Assembly (NCBI RefSeq): GCF_009184865.1
Contig: NZ_CP045096.1
Location: forward strand, 1,922,001-1,986,000
Reading direction: 5' to 3'
DNA: 64,000 nt
DNA from: Streptomyces phaeolivaceus
Lineage (GTDB): Bacteria; Actinomycetota; Actinomycetes; Streptomycetales; Streptomycetaceae
Shown here: positions 57,918-64,000 of the stretch, in pieces
Position numbering within the stretch: the stretch's first letter is position 1
How the letters are laid out: each line of letters starts with the position of its first letter
The notes under the pieces: generated by a model
What the model was told of the DNA's origin: nothing
Database searches by the model: none
What the model saw: the letters and a program-made list of their open reading frames with translations, nothing else
Translations under genes and position numbers: made by a program

Positions 57918-58940
57918 TCACAGCCATGCCAGTGACGCCGCCGTCTCCAGTACGGTCCTTGCCGCGGTCTCGTCGCCCGTGATGGTCCTGGGGACCTCGT
58001 CCGGGGCGTAGCGACCGCCGACCAGGAGGCAGAAGTCGACGGGGTCCAGGGTGAGTTCGGCGTGGACGGGGTCGGTGTCGGTGCCGAGGATCCAGCCGGT
58101 GTCGGTGGGGCCGGTGACCCCGAAGCGGACGGGGGGCGCGTCGTGGAGGGCCAGGCCGAGGATGCGGACGGCCAGGCGGACCAGGGACCAGAGGTGTTCG
58201 TCGGGGGGCGGCGGGACGGCGAGGCCGAGCGCGCGGCCGATGTCGTCGGTGTGGATCCACGCCTCGAAGGCCCGGACCACGAAATGGTCGGCGACCGGCA
58301 GCCGCAGTCCCATCACCGTGACGGCGCGGGCGGCGAGTTCGGGGTCGGCGGCCTCCGGGGTGGCCAGCAGCGCGGCGGCCTGCGCGGCCCAGGTGGCGAC
58401 CGTCTCCTCCGGGGCGCGCCCGTGCTCGTGAGCGATGACGTCGAAGGTGCGCCTGGCCCAGGCGTCCCCCGCGGATGTCCCCTCCGGGATGTGCGAGGCG
58501 GGCAGGACGGCCCCGACACCGAGGCGCAGGGCGAGGTGTTCGTCGGCGGCGACCAGGTGCGCGACGGTGGCGTGCGCGTCCCAGTCGTGCACGACCGGTG
58601 TGCCCCAGCGGCCCTCCAACTCCGGTACCAGCGCCTGGAGTCCGGCCACTGCGGCGGCGTAGGGGGCGGCGTGATGGGCGATCTCGGCGGCGCGGGGGCG
58701 CCGGGCGCGCAGGGCGAGCGCGAGGAGGGCGCCGGCGCTCCCGTTCACCGCGCCGGGGGCCGCGTCAGGGGTCGCCTCGCCGTCCAGCAGTCGTACCGTG
58801 TCGCGGAGCCGGTCCGCCTCCGCCGCGCACGACTCGCAGGCGGTCAGATGCGGGGGGACCGTCCGCTGGTCGGCGGCCGGGAGCGCGCCAACGGCCCAGG
58901 CGGCCAGCAGCTCCCGTACGCCGTCGTGGTCGTTGGTCAT
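57918..58940 (-). CDS. Zinc anti-sigma factor fused to a mycothiol-maleylpyruvate isomerase (DinB-like) domain
   Basis: 340 aa. Residues 1-45 form a ZAS anti-sigma domain: LLAAWAVGALPAAD ... PPHLTACESCAAE with H31-x3-C35-x2-C38. The rest (about 75-330) has the DinB-like helical bundle of mycothiol-dependent enzymes (VHDWDAHATVAHLVAADEHLALRL; DHFVVRAFEAWIHTDDIGRALG, His-rich) and a C-terminal sterol-carrier-like domain. This links a thiol-sensitive zinc switch to a mycothiol-linked fold. It is encoded directly downstream of the ECF sigma factor (76 bp), which it probably sequesters. Confidence 0.8.
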   Translation of the reverse strand: MTNDHDGVRELLAAWAVGALPAADQRTVPPHLTACESCAAEADRLRDTVRLLDGEATPDAAPGAVNGSAGALLALALRARRPRAAEIAHHAAPYAAAVAGLQALVPELEGRWGTPVVHDWDAHATVAHLVAADEHLALRLGVGAVLPASHIPEGTSAGDAWARRTFDVIAHEHGRAPEETVATWAAQAAALLATPEAADPELAARAVTVMGLRLPVADHFVVRAFEAWIHTDDIGRALGLAVPPPPDEHLWSLVRLAVRILGLALHDAPPVRFGVTGPTDTGWILGTDTDPVHAELTLDPVDFCLLVGGRYAPDEVPRTITGDETAARTVLETAASLAWL

Positions 58941-59016
58941 CGCGCGCCGCCCTTTCGCCCTGCCACGTCCACGATACGCACGCCCCGCACGGTCCGGAGG
59001 GTCGTGTGCGCCCCCA

Positions 59017-59625
59017 TCACGCGCCCCTCACGGCTGCCGGGTCCGGTGGGTCCGCGAGGGACTCCGCCAGTTTGCGCAGGGCCGAGCGGAGGCGGGTCTT
59101 CGCGGTGCCCTCGGGTATGCCCAGTTCGACGGCGGCCTGGCGGTAGGTGCGGCCCGCGAAGTAGGCGAGGTGGACCACTTCCCGCTGGGGGCGCGGGAGT
59201 TCGGCGAGGGCGGTGTGCAGTTCCAGGGAGCGCTCGCGGTCGACGACCGCCTCGGCCGGGCCGGGGCCGGTGTCCGGGATCGCGTGCAGCGCGGAGTCGT
59301 CGGCGCGGGCGTCCTTGCGGTGCCGGGCCTCGCCGCGCACCCAGTCGACGGCCCGCCGGTGGGCGACCATGGACAGCCAGGTGCGCAGCGAGCCCCGGCG
59401 CGCGTCGAAGCCGTACGGTCTGCTCCACAGCTGGGCGAAGACCTCCTGCGCCACGTCCTCGGCCGCCGCCGGGCTGCGGGTGACCCGGACGGCCACCCGC
59501 CGGACGAGTCCCCCGTACGCCGCGTACAGCTCACGCAGCGCGGACTCGTCCCCGTACACCAGCCGCCGATGCAACTCCACATCGATGGACGGCTGTTCGA
59601 GCGTCGGCTCCACCGGCACCACCAC
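59017..59625 (-). CDS. ECF RNA polymerase sigma factor controlled by the adjacent anti-sigma
   Basis: 202 aa. Region 2 (ELYAAYGGLVRRVAVRVTRSPAAAEDVAQEVFAQLWSRPYGFDARRG split) with the canonical D-V-A-Q-E-V-F motif, and region 4 (LPRPQREVVHLAYFAGRTYRQAAVELGIPEGTAKTRLRSALRKL) are complete, in the SigK/SigL-like class. Start ATG/GTG at 59625 with a ~30-residue N-terminal tail. First gene of the sigma/anti-sigma pair. Confidence 0.92.
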   Translation of the reverse strand: MVVPVEPTLEQPSIDVELHRRLVYGDESALRELYAAYGGLVRRVAVRVTRSPAAAEDVAQEVFAQLWSRPYGFDARRGSLRTWLSMVAHRRAVDWVRGEARHRKDARADDSALHAIPDTGPGPAEAVVDRERSLELHTALAELPRPQREVVHLAYFAGRTYRQAAVELGIPEGTAKTRLRSALRKLAESLADPPDPAAVRGA

Positions 59626-59723
59626 CTCGTGAAGCCTTCCTAGCGTCCTGGCGCGGTCCGCGCCAGTGGGTCTCGGAAGTCAGCCGGACAGAACGCCGAG
59701 GAGCCGGTCGACATGGACACCGC

Positions 59724-60440
59724 CTACTGAGGCACCGCGCACCCGTCCGGCCCGCAGGCCTCCGCGCCCTCCGCCGCCACGACCTTCAGCGGCGCGGGCC
59801 GCTCCCCCCACGCCTGGGCGAGCGCCTTCTCGAAGACCTCGGCGGGCTGTGCCCCGGACACCCCGTACTTCCGGTCCAGCACGAAGAACGGCACGCCGTT
59901 CGCCCCCAGCTCCGCCGCCTCCCGCTCGTCCGCGCGGACGGCGTCGGCGTACGCGTCCCGGTCGGCCAGCACCTTGCGCGCGGCCTCCTCGTCGAGCCCC
60001 GCCTCGACGGCCAGCTCGACCAGATACCCGTCCGCGTCGGCGTACACGGACCGCTCCTCGGCGAAATTCGCCCGGTAGAAGGCCTGGAGCAGCTCGCTCT
60101 GCCGGCCCTGCTCCTTGGCGAAGTGGATCAGGCGGTGCATGTCGAAGGTGTTGCCGTGGTCACGGCCCTCGGCGCGGTAGGGAAGCCCCTCGGCGGCGGC
60201 CTGCTCACGGAGGTTGTGCTCGCCCGCCTGGGCCTGGGCCTCGCTCATCCCGTACTTCTTGGTCAGCATGGTGAGCACCGGCTGGATGTCGCCCTTGGCC
60301 CGGCCCGGGTCGAGCTCGAAGGAGCGGTGCACGACCTCGACGCCGTCACGGTGCGGGAAGGTCGCGAGGGCCTTCTCGAAGCGGGCCTTGCCCACGTAGC
60401 ACCAGGGGCAGGCGATGTCGCTCCAGATCTCGACGCGCAT
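59724..60440 (-). CDS. DsbA-family oxidoreductase, FrnE type
   Basis: 238 aa. DsbA fold with catalytic CPWC (Cys12-Pro-Trp-Cys15) in WSDIACPWCYVGK. The helical insertion YRAEGRDHGNTFDMHRLIHFAKEQGR and cis-Pro loop GVPFFVLDRKYGVSGAQP are typical of FrnE-like cytoplasmic disulfide isomerases/2-hydroxychromene-2-carboxylate isomerase relatives. A pair of extra cysteines occurs at the C-terminus (ACGPDGCAVPQ), as in FrnE. Confidence 0.9.
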   Translation of the reverse strand: MRVEIWSDIACPWCYVGKARFEKALATFPHRDGVEVVHRSFELDPGRAKGDIQPVLTMLTKKYGMSEAQAQAGEHNLREQAAAEGLPYRAEGRDHGNTFDMHRLIHFAKEQGRQSELLQAFYRANFAEERSVYADADGYLVELAVEAGLDEEAARKVLADRDAYADAVRADEREAAELGANGVPFFVLDRKYGVSGAQPAEVFEKALAQAWGERPAPLKVVAAEGAEACGPDGCAVPQ

Positions 60441-60556
60441 GGTGTCAGCTCTCTCCAGGTCGTACGGGTACGGAGACGGCCTCCGCTTCTACGGTTGATG
60501 AACATTCAAGCGGTTTGGGGCATTCCCGGTCGCCGGCCCACTCCCCCGGGCACGGC

Positions 60557-61165
60557 TCAGCTGCCGTTTCTGAGGTCCTTCGGCCAGTCGGGGCGGAACT
60601 CGATCTCGTCGTAGGTGACGACGCAGCCCTCGCCCATCGGGGACTGGGTCATGAAGCCGATGAGGGCGGCGCCGCTCTCGTACGCGTCGGCGAGGGTGAA
60701 GAGGCGGACGAAGGTCCACTGCTTGCCGTCGCGGGAGGCGTGGAAGGCGAAGGCGCGGCCGGTTCGGCTGACCCGCAGCCAGACCGAACTGCCGTCCACC
60801 GTGAAGGAGTTGGCGTCATCCGAGTGACCCCGGGTGACCACCGTGCAGACGGTGGGGACGTCGGGTGAGTTCTCCAGGCAGAGCTTCGCCCAGGCCCGCT
60901 GCCCCACGTGGACGTACAGCACGCCCGCGTCGAACCCGGCGGCGAAGCCGACGGTGACGCGGGCGATCAGCTGGAAGTCCCCCTCCGGCGACCCCAGCAG
61001 CCGGGGCGCGTCCGAGGCGGGTTCGAGCCCGTCGTCCGTGGGCGGCACGAACCGGTCCTGCCGCGCACCGGCCCACCCGGTGAGCACCCCGTCCTCATAG
61101 GACCAGTGCCCATCGGGCCCGTATGTGCGGAGGGGGAAGGGCAGTTCGGGGATCTCAACGTCCAT
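60557..61165 (-). CDS. DUF1349 concanavalin-like beta-sandwich protein
   Basis: 202 aa, beta-rich. FQLIARVTVGFAAGFDAGVLYVHV, VWLRVSRTGRAFAFHASRDGKQWTFVRLF in parts and IGFMTQSPMGEGCVVTYDEIEF are typical DUF1349 strands. No signal peptide. Role is unknown; homologues often bind or modify glycans. ATG 61165 (DVEIPELPFPLRTYG) is used; a longer start at 61237 adds a repeat-derived leader. Confidence 0.8.
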   Translation of the reverse strand: MDVEIPELPFPLRTYGPDGHWSYEDGVLTGWAGARQDRFVPPTDDGLEPASDAPRLLGSPEGDFQLIARVTVGFAAGFDAGVLYVHVGQRAWAKLCLENSPDVPTVCTVVTRGHSDDANSFTVDGSSVWLRVSRTGRAFAFHASRDGKQWTFVRLFTLADAYESGAALIGFMTQSPMGEGCVVTYDEIEFRPDWPKDLRNGS

Positions 61166-61195
61166 TGGGGGATTCTTGCAGCTCCCGGTCCACCA

Positions 61196-61258
61196 CCGCG
61201 CCCCAAAAGGGGAGCGGGGAACCGCGCGAGCGACCACGACGCACGCGCGGCCCGAAAC
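61196..61258. repeat. GC-rich palindromic intergenic element (copy G)
   Basis: CGCGCCCCAAAAGGGGAGCG then GGGAACCGCGCGAGCGACCA, a reverse-complement version of the core. It fills the gap between the DUF1349 start and the dehydrogenase stop. Confidence 0.6.
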
Positions 61259-61285
61259 CGCACCGAACCCCCTACGGCGCTACCG

Positions 61286-62830
61286 TCACCGTTCCAGAAC
61301 GCCGTTGAACCGACGAGGAATCCCCAACGGGTTCTCGTCCCGCAGCTCAGCCGGCAGCAGCGCCTCCGGCGCCCCCTGGTACGCCACCGGCCGCAGCCAC
61401 CGCTCGATCGCCGTACCGCCCACCGACGTGGACGTCGAGGTCGTCGCCGGGTACGGACCACCGTGGTGCTGGGCGGCGGCCACGGCCACACCGGTCGGCC
61501 AGCCGTTGACCAGGACGCGTCCGGCGAGCGGTGTCAGCTCGGCCAGCAGCTCCGGTCCGCGCCCCTCCCCGGCGGCCTCCCCACCGGACAGGTGCACCGT
61601 CGCGGTGAGGTTGCCCGGCAGCCGGGACAGGACCGACTTGGCCTCGTCCTCGTCCGCGTAGCGCGCGACGACCGTGAGCGGCCCGAAGCACTCCTCCAGG
61701 AGGAGGTCGTGCTCACCCTCGGTCGCCAGCTTGCCGGCGGGGACGGTGAGGAAGCCGGGGCTGACGGTGTGCTCGCCGCCCGCGCCGGCGGTCACCGGCG
61801 ACTCGACGTCGGGCAGTTCGGCGCGCTCGGCGACTCCGGCGAGGAAGTTGTCGCGCATCCGGTGGTCCAGCAGGACCCCGGAGTCGACGTCGCTGACCGC
61901 GTCGGTGAGGGACTTCAGCAGCCGGTCTCCGGCGTCACCGGCGGGCGCCAGCACCAGGCCCGGCTTGACGCAGAACTGGCCGACACCGAGGGTCATGGAG
62001 CCGGCGAGGCCGGTACCGATGGCCTCCGCGCGCTCGGCGGCGGCGGCCTCGGTGATCAGGACGGGGTTCAGGGAGCCCAGCTCGCCGTGGAACGGGATCG
62101 GCACGGGTCGGGCCGCCGCCGCGTCGAAGAGGGCACGGCCGCCGCGTACCGAACCGGTGAAACCGGCGGCGGTGACCAGCGGGTGCTTGACCAGCTCGAC
62201 GCCCGCCTCGAAGCCGTGGACCAGGCCGAGGACGCCCTCGGGGATGCCGTGCTCGGCGGCGGCCCGGCGCAGCACGATCGCGACCAGCTCGGACAGCGCC
62301 GGGTGGTCGGGGTGGGCCTTGACGACGACCGGGCAGCCGGCGGCCAGCGCGCTCGCCGTGTCGCCGCCGGGGACGGAGAAGGCGAAGGGGAAGTTGGAGG
62401 CCGAGTAGACGGCGACGACGCCCAGCGGCACCTTGTAGCGGCGCAGGTCCGGGATGGGCGGGGTGGCGGTGTCGTCGGGGTGGTTGATCACCACGTCGAG
62501 GAACGCGCCCTCGTCCACGATGTCGGCGAAGGCCCGCAGCTGATAGCAGGTGCGGGCGAGTTCCCCGGTGAGCCGGACCGGGCCGAGCGCGGTCTCGGCG
62601 TCGGCGACCTCGACGAGCTGGTCCTTCGCCGCCTGGAGCTGGTCGGCGGCCGTGCGCAGGAAGGCGGCGCGGACCGTGCGGTCGGCCAGGGAGCCGCGGG
62701 CGGCGTGCGCCGCGCGGACGGCGGCGTCCACCTCCCGCGCTGTGGCCTCCACCGCAACCTGCTCGCGCTGCTTCCCGGTACGGGGGTCGACACTCCAGAC
62801 TGGTGCTGCTGCCACCGCGGGTCCCTCCAC
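61286..62830 (-). CDS. Aldehyde dehydrogenase, 2-oxoglutarate-semialdehyde type
   Basis: 514 aa. The catalytic Cys is in GVGQFCVKPGLVL (about 286) and the general base Glu in FHGELGSLNPV (about 254). NAD(P) site VYSASNFPFAFSVPGGDTASALAAGCPVVVKAHP in parts and the unusual GSLNP spacing fit ketoglutarate-semialdehyde dehydrogenases, used in degradation of sugars, hydroxyproline or glucarate. GTG 62830 start. Divergent from an IclR regulator that should control it. Confidence 0.88.
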   Translation of the reverse strand: MEGPAVAAAPVWSVDPRTGKQREQVAVEATAREVDAAVRAAHAARGSLADRTVRAAFLRTAADQLQAAKDQLVEVADAETALGPVRLTGELARTCYQLRAFADIVDEGAFLDVVINHPDDTATPPIPDLRRYKVPLGVVAVYSASNFPFAFSVPGGDTASALAAGCPVVVKAHPDHPALSELVAIVLRRAAAEHGIPEGVLGLVHGFEAGVELVKHPLVTAAGFTGSVRGGRALFDAAAARPVPIPFHGELGSLNPVLITEAAAAERAEAIGTGLAGSMTLGVGQFCVKPGLVLAPAGDAGDRLLKSLTDAVSDVDSGVLLDHRMRDNFLAGVAERAELPDVESPVTAGAGGEHTVSPGFLTVPAGKLATEGEHDLLLEECFGPLTVVARYADEDEAKSVLSRLPGNLTATVHLSGGEAAGEGRGPELLAELTPLAGRVLVNGWPTGVAVAAAQHHGGPYPATTSTSTSVGGTAIERWLRPVAYQGAPEALLPAELRDENPLGIPRRFNGVLER

Positions 62831-62890
62831 ATTTTCCCGGTGCCGTTCACCAGGGTATTTCTGGGCTGTTCATGGTCATTCACCGAGGTC

Positions 62891-62906
62891 GTTCGATATG
62901 CTGAAC
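62891..62906. promoter_or_regulatory. Candidate IclR operator
   Basis: GTTCGATATGCTGAAC has inverted arms GTTC...GAAC around an AT-rich centre, in the 140-bp region shared by the dehydrogenase and the iclR gene, between their starts. Confidence 0.55.
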
Positions 62907-62970
62907 GCTGTCTCTGATGATGAATATGCTGTCGGAGACTATTTCCCGTCGAACGAAGGGGTCAAGGGCG

Positions 62971-63744
62971 ATGTCGGCAGTCGAGACGGGCGGCGGAGCA
63001 CAGGTCAAGTCGGCGGTGAGGACCGTCGAGCTACTCGAATACTTCGCCGGACGCCCCGGTATGCACTCCCTGGCGGCGGTGCAGGAGGCCGTCGGCTACC
63101 CCAAGTCCAGCCTGTACATGCTGCTCCGCACCCTGGTGGAGCTGGGCTGGGTGGAGACGGACGCGACGGGCACGCGGTACGGCATCGGCGTCCGGGCGCT
63201 GCTCGTGGGCACCTCGTACATCGACGGTGACGAAGTGGTGGCGCTGGCCCGGCCGACGCTGGACCGGCTGTCGGACGACACGACCGAGACGATCCACCTG
63301 GCCCGTCTCGACGGCACGAACGTCGTCTATCTCGCCACCCGGCAGTCGCAGCACTATCTGCGGCCCTTCACCCGGGTCGGCCGCCGGCTGCCCGCGCACT
63401 CCACCTCGCTCGGCAAGGCGCTGCTGGCCACCCACACCGACGAGCAGGTCCGCAAGATGCTCCCGGAGACCCTGCCGGCGCTGACCGAGCACACGATCAC
63501 CGATCGGGAGCGGCTCATCGAGGAGCTGCGGCAGATCCGTGAGCAGGGGTTCTCCGTGGACCGCGAGGAGAACACGCTCGGGCTGCGCTGCTTCGGCGTG
63601 GCGGTCCCGTACCGCACCCCGGCCCGTGACGCGATCAGCTGCTCGGTCCCGGTGGCCCGGCTGACCCCGGCCCATGAGCAACTGGTCAAGGACGCCCTCT
63701 TCGACGCGCGCGACCGGCTGACGCTGGCGACCCGGCGGCTCTGA
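62971..63744 (+). CDS. IclR-family transcriptional regulator
   Basis: 257 aa. Winged helix at about 9-70 (VKSAVRTVELLEYFAGRPGMHSLAAVQEAVGYPKSSLYMLLRTL in parts) and IclR effector domain from about 80 with DRLSDDTTETIHLARLDGTNVVYLATRQS and HSTSLGKALLA, the usual ligand region. Cys in SCSVPVARL. It likely responds to an intermediate of the pathway served by the divergent dehydrogenase. ATG 62971 is preferred; ATG 62917 adds 18 residues. Confidence 0.92.
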   Translation: MSAVETGGGAQVKSAVRTVELLEYFAGRPGMHSLAAVQEAVGYPKSSLYMLLRTLVELGWVETDATGTRYGIGVRALLVGTSYIDGDEVVALARPTLDRLSDDTTETIHLARLDGTNVVYLATRQSQHYLRPFTRVGRRLPAHSTSLGKALLATHTDEQVRKMLPETLPALTEHTITDRERLIEELRQIREQGFSVDREENTLGLRCFGVAVPYRTPARDAISCSVPVARLTPAHEQLVKDALFDARDRLTLATRRL

Positions 63745-63819
63745 GGCCGCATGAAGACCCCATGAGAAAGCCGGGCGAAGGGAACGATTGATCGCATCCC
63801 GCTCGTCTTTCCGGGTGCG

Positions 63820-64000
63820 ATGAACAAGACGATCAGGCGCTCCGCCGTCTTCACCCTGCTGCTCGTGCTCGCCCTGTTGGTCAGGGCGACCTGGGTGCAG
63901 TTCTACGAGGGCACGGCGCTCGCGGACGACAAGGACAACCGGCGCAACGCGATCAAGACGTACGCGGACCCGCTGGGGAACATCATCGTGGCCGGCGAGT
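63820..64000 (+). CDS. Penicillin-binding protein 2-like transpeptidase (5' part, cut by window end)
   Basis: 60 codons are visible, from ATG 63820. N-terminal membrane helix FTLLLVLALLVRATWVQFY (about 11-29) followed by DDKDNRRNAIKTYADPLGNIIVAGE, the typical junction into the PBP dimer domain of Streptomyces PbpA-type class B enzymes. The catalytic SxxK region lies outside the window. Peptidoglycan cross-linking outside the membrane is expected. Confidence 0.75.
   Translation, partial: MNKTIRRSAVFTLLLVLALLVRATWVQFYEGTALADDKDNRRNAIKTYADPLGNIIVAGE

Noticed and set aside
1-64000. tRNA, rRNA, transposase, integrase or attachment sites
   Set aside because: I looked for T-loop-like GGTTCGA motifs, transposase motifs and direct repeats flanking islands and saw none convincing. 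A tRNAscan-SE and ISfinder run would settle it.

Overview
The window is chromosomal DNA of a high-GC actinomycete, almost certainly Streptomyces. The reasons are the extreme third-position GC, the frequent GTG starts, the ATGA and GTGA gene overlaps, and the set of genes present: a hydroxyectoine operon, a WhiJ-like XRE regulator with a DUF397 protein, an Asp23/Gls24 cluster, mycothiol-type enzymes and a PhoP-type PHO box. I see no tRNA, rRNA, CRISPR array, transposase or phage gene. Family assignments come from reading motifs; no database search was run.

Layout. 1-2557: the 5' part (852 codons) of a large caspase-like protease fused to an Hsp90-type ATPase, cut by the window edge. 2733-6104: DEDDh exonuclease with BRCT, a small zinc protein, a SURF1-type oxidase assembly factor and a helical hypothetical. 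6304-10732: carbon uptake (ybdD, cstA, a DUF3311 protein and a divergent monocarboxylate-type sodium symporter). 10729-17744: ECF sigma factor with a one-TM partner, GH15 glucosidase, SDR, then a six-gene alkaline-shock (Asp23/Gls24/AmaP) region. 17800-26116: crotonase, small HTH protein, ABC-F ATPase, VOC protein, hypothetical, alpha/beta hydrolase, class II aldolase and secreted GH25 lysozyme. 26238-27871: PHO box, phosphate transporter, small membrane protein and terminator. 28020-29974: WhiJ-like regulator, two small membrane proteins and a DUF397 protein.

30080-40430 is a cobalamin locus: B12 riboswitch, a 22-codon Cys-rich leader, cbiB, cobQ, a 28-codon coupling ORF, a ChlI/ChlD-type chelatase subunit, cobO, cobB, an opposed ZIP transporter, cobE, cbiX and cobC. 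40378-47302 is a sugar ABC importer with LacI regulator, operator and DUF2264 protein. 47358-52294 holds an amidohydrolase, a polar amino-acid ABC importer and a divergent class V aminotransferase. 52684-56081 is ectABCD with an unusual 22-bp tandem array between ectB and ectC. 56121-57833 is an Old Yellow Enzyme gene frameshifted by a repeat insert, beside its MarR regulator. 57918-64000 holds a zinc anti-sigma/DinB-like fusion with its ECF sigma factor, FrnE-type DsbA, a DUF1349 protein, a ketoglutarate-semialdehyde-type dehydrogenase with a divergent IclR regulator, and the start of a penicillin-binding protein.

The strongest candidates for something new are: the caspase-Hsp90 protein at the left edge; the leader peptide and other micro-ORF in the B12 operon, with no cobN in the usual place; the tandem array inside the ectoine operon; the repeat-disrupted OYE gene; and a family of about seven GC-rich palindromic intergenic elements, one of which wraps the ribosome binding site of cobE.
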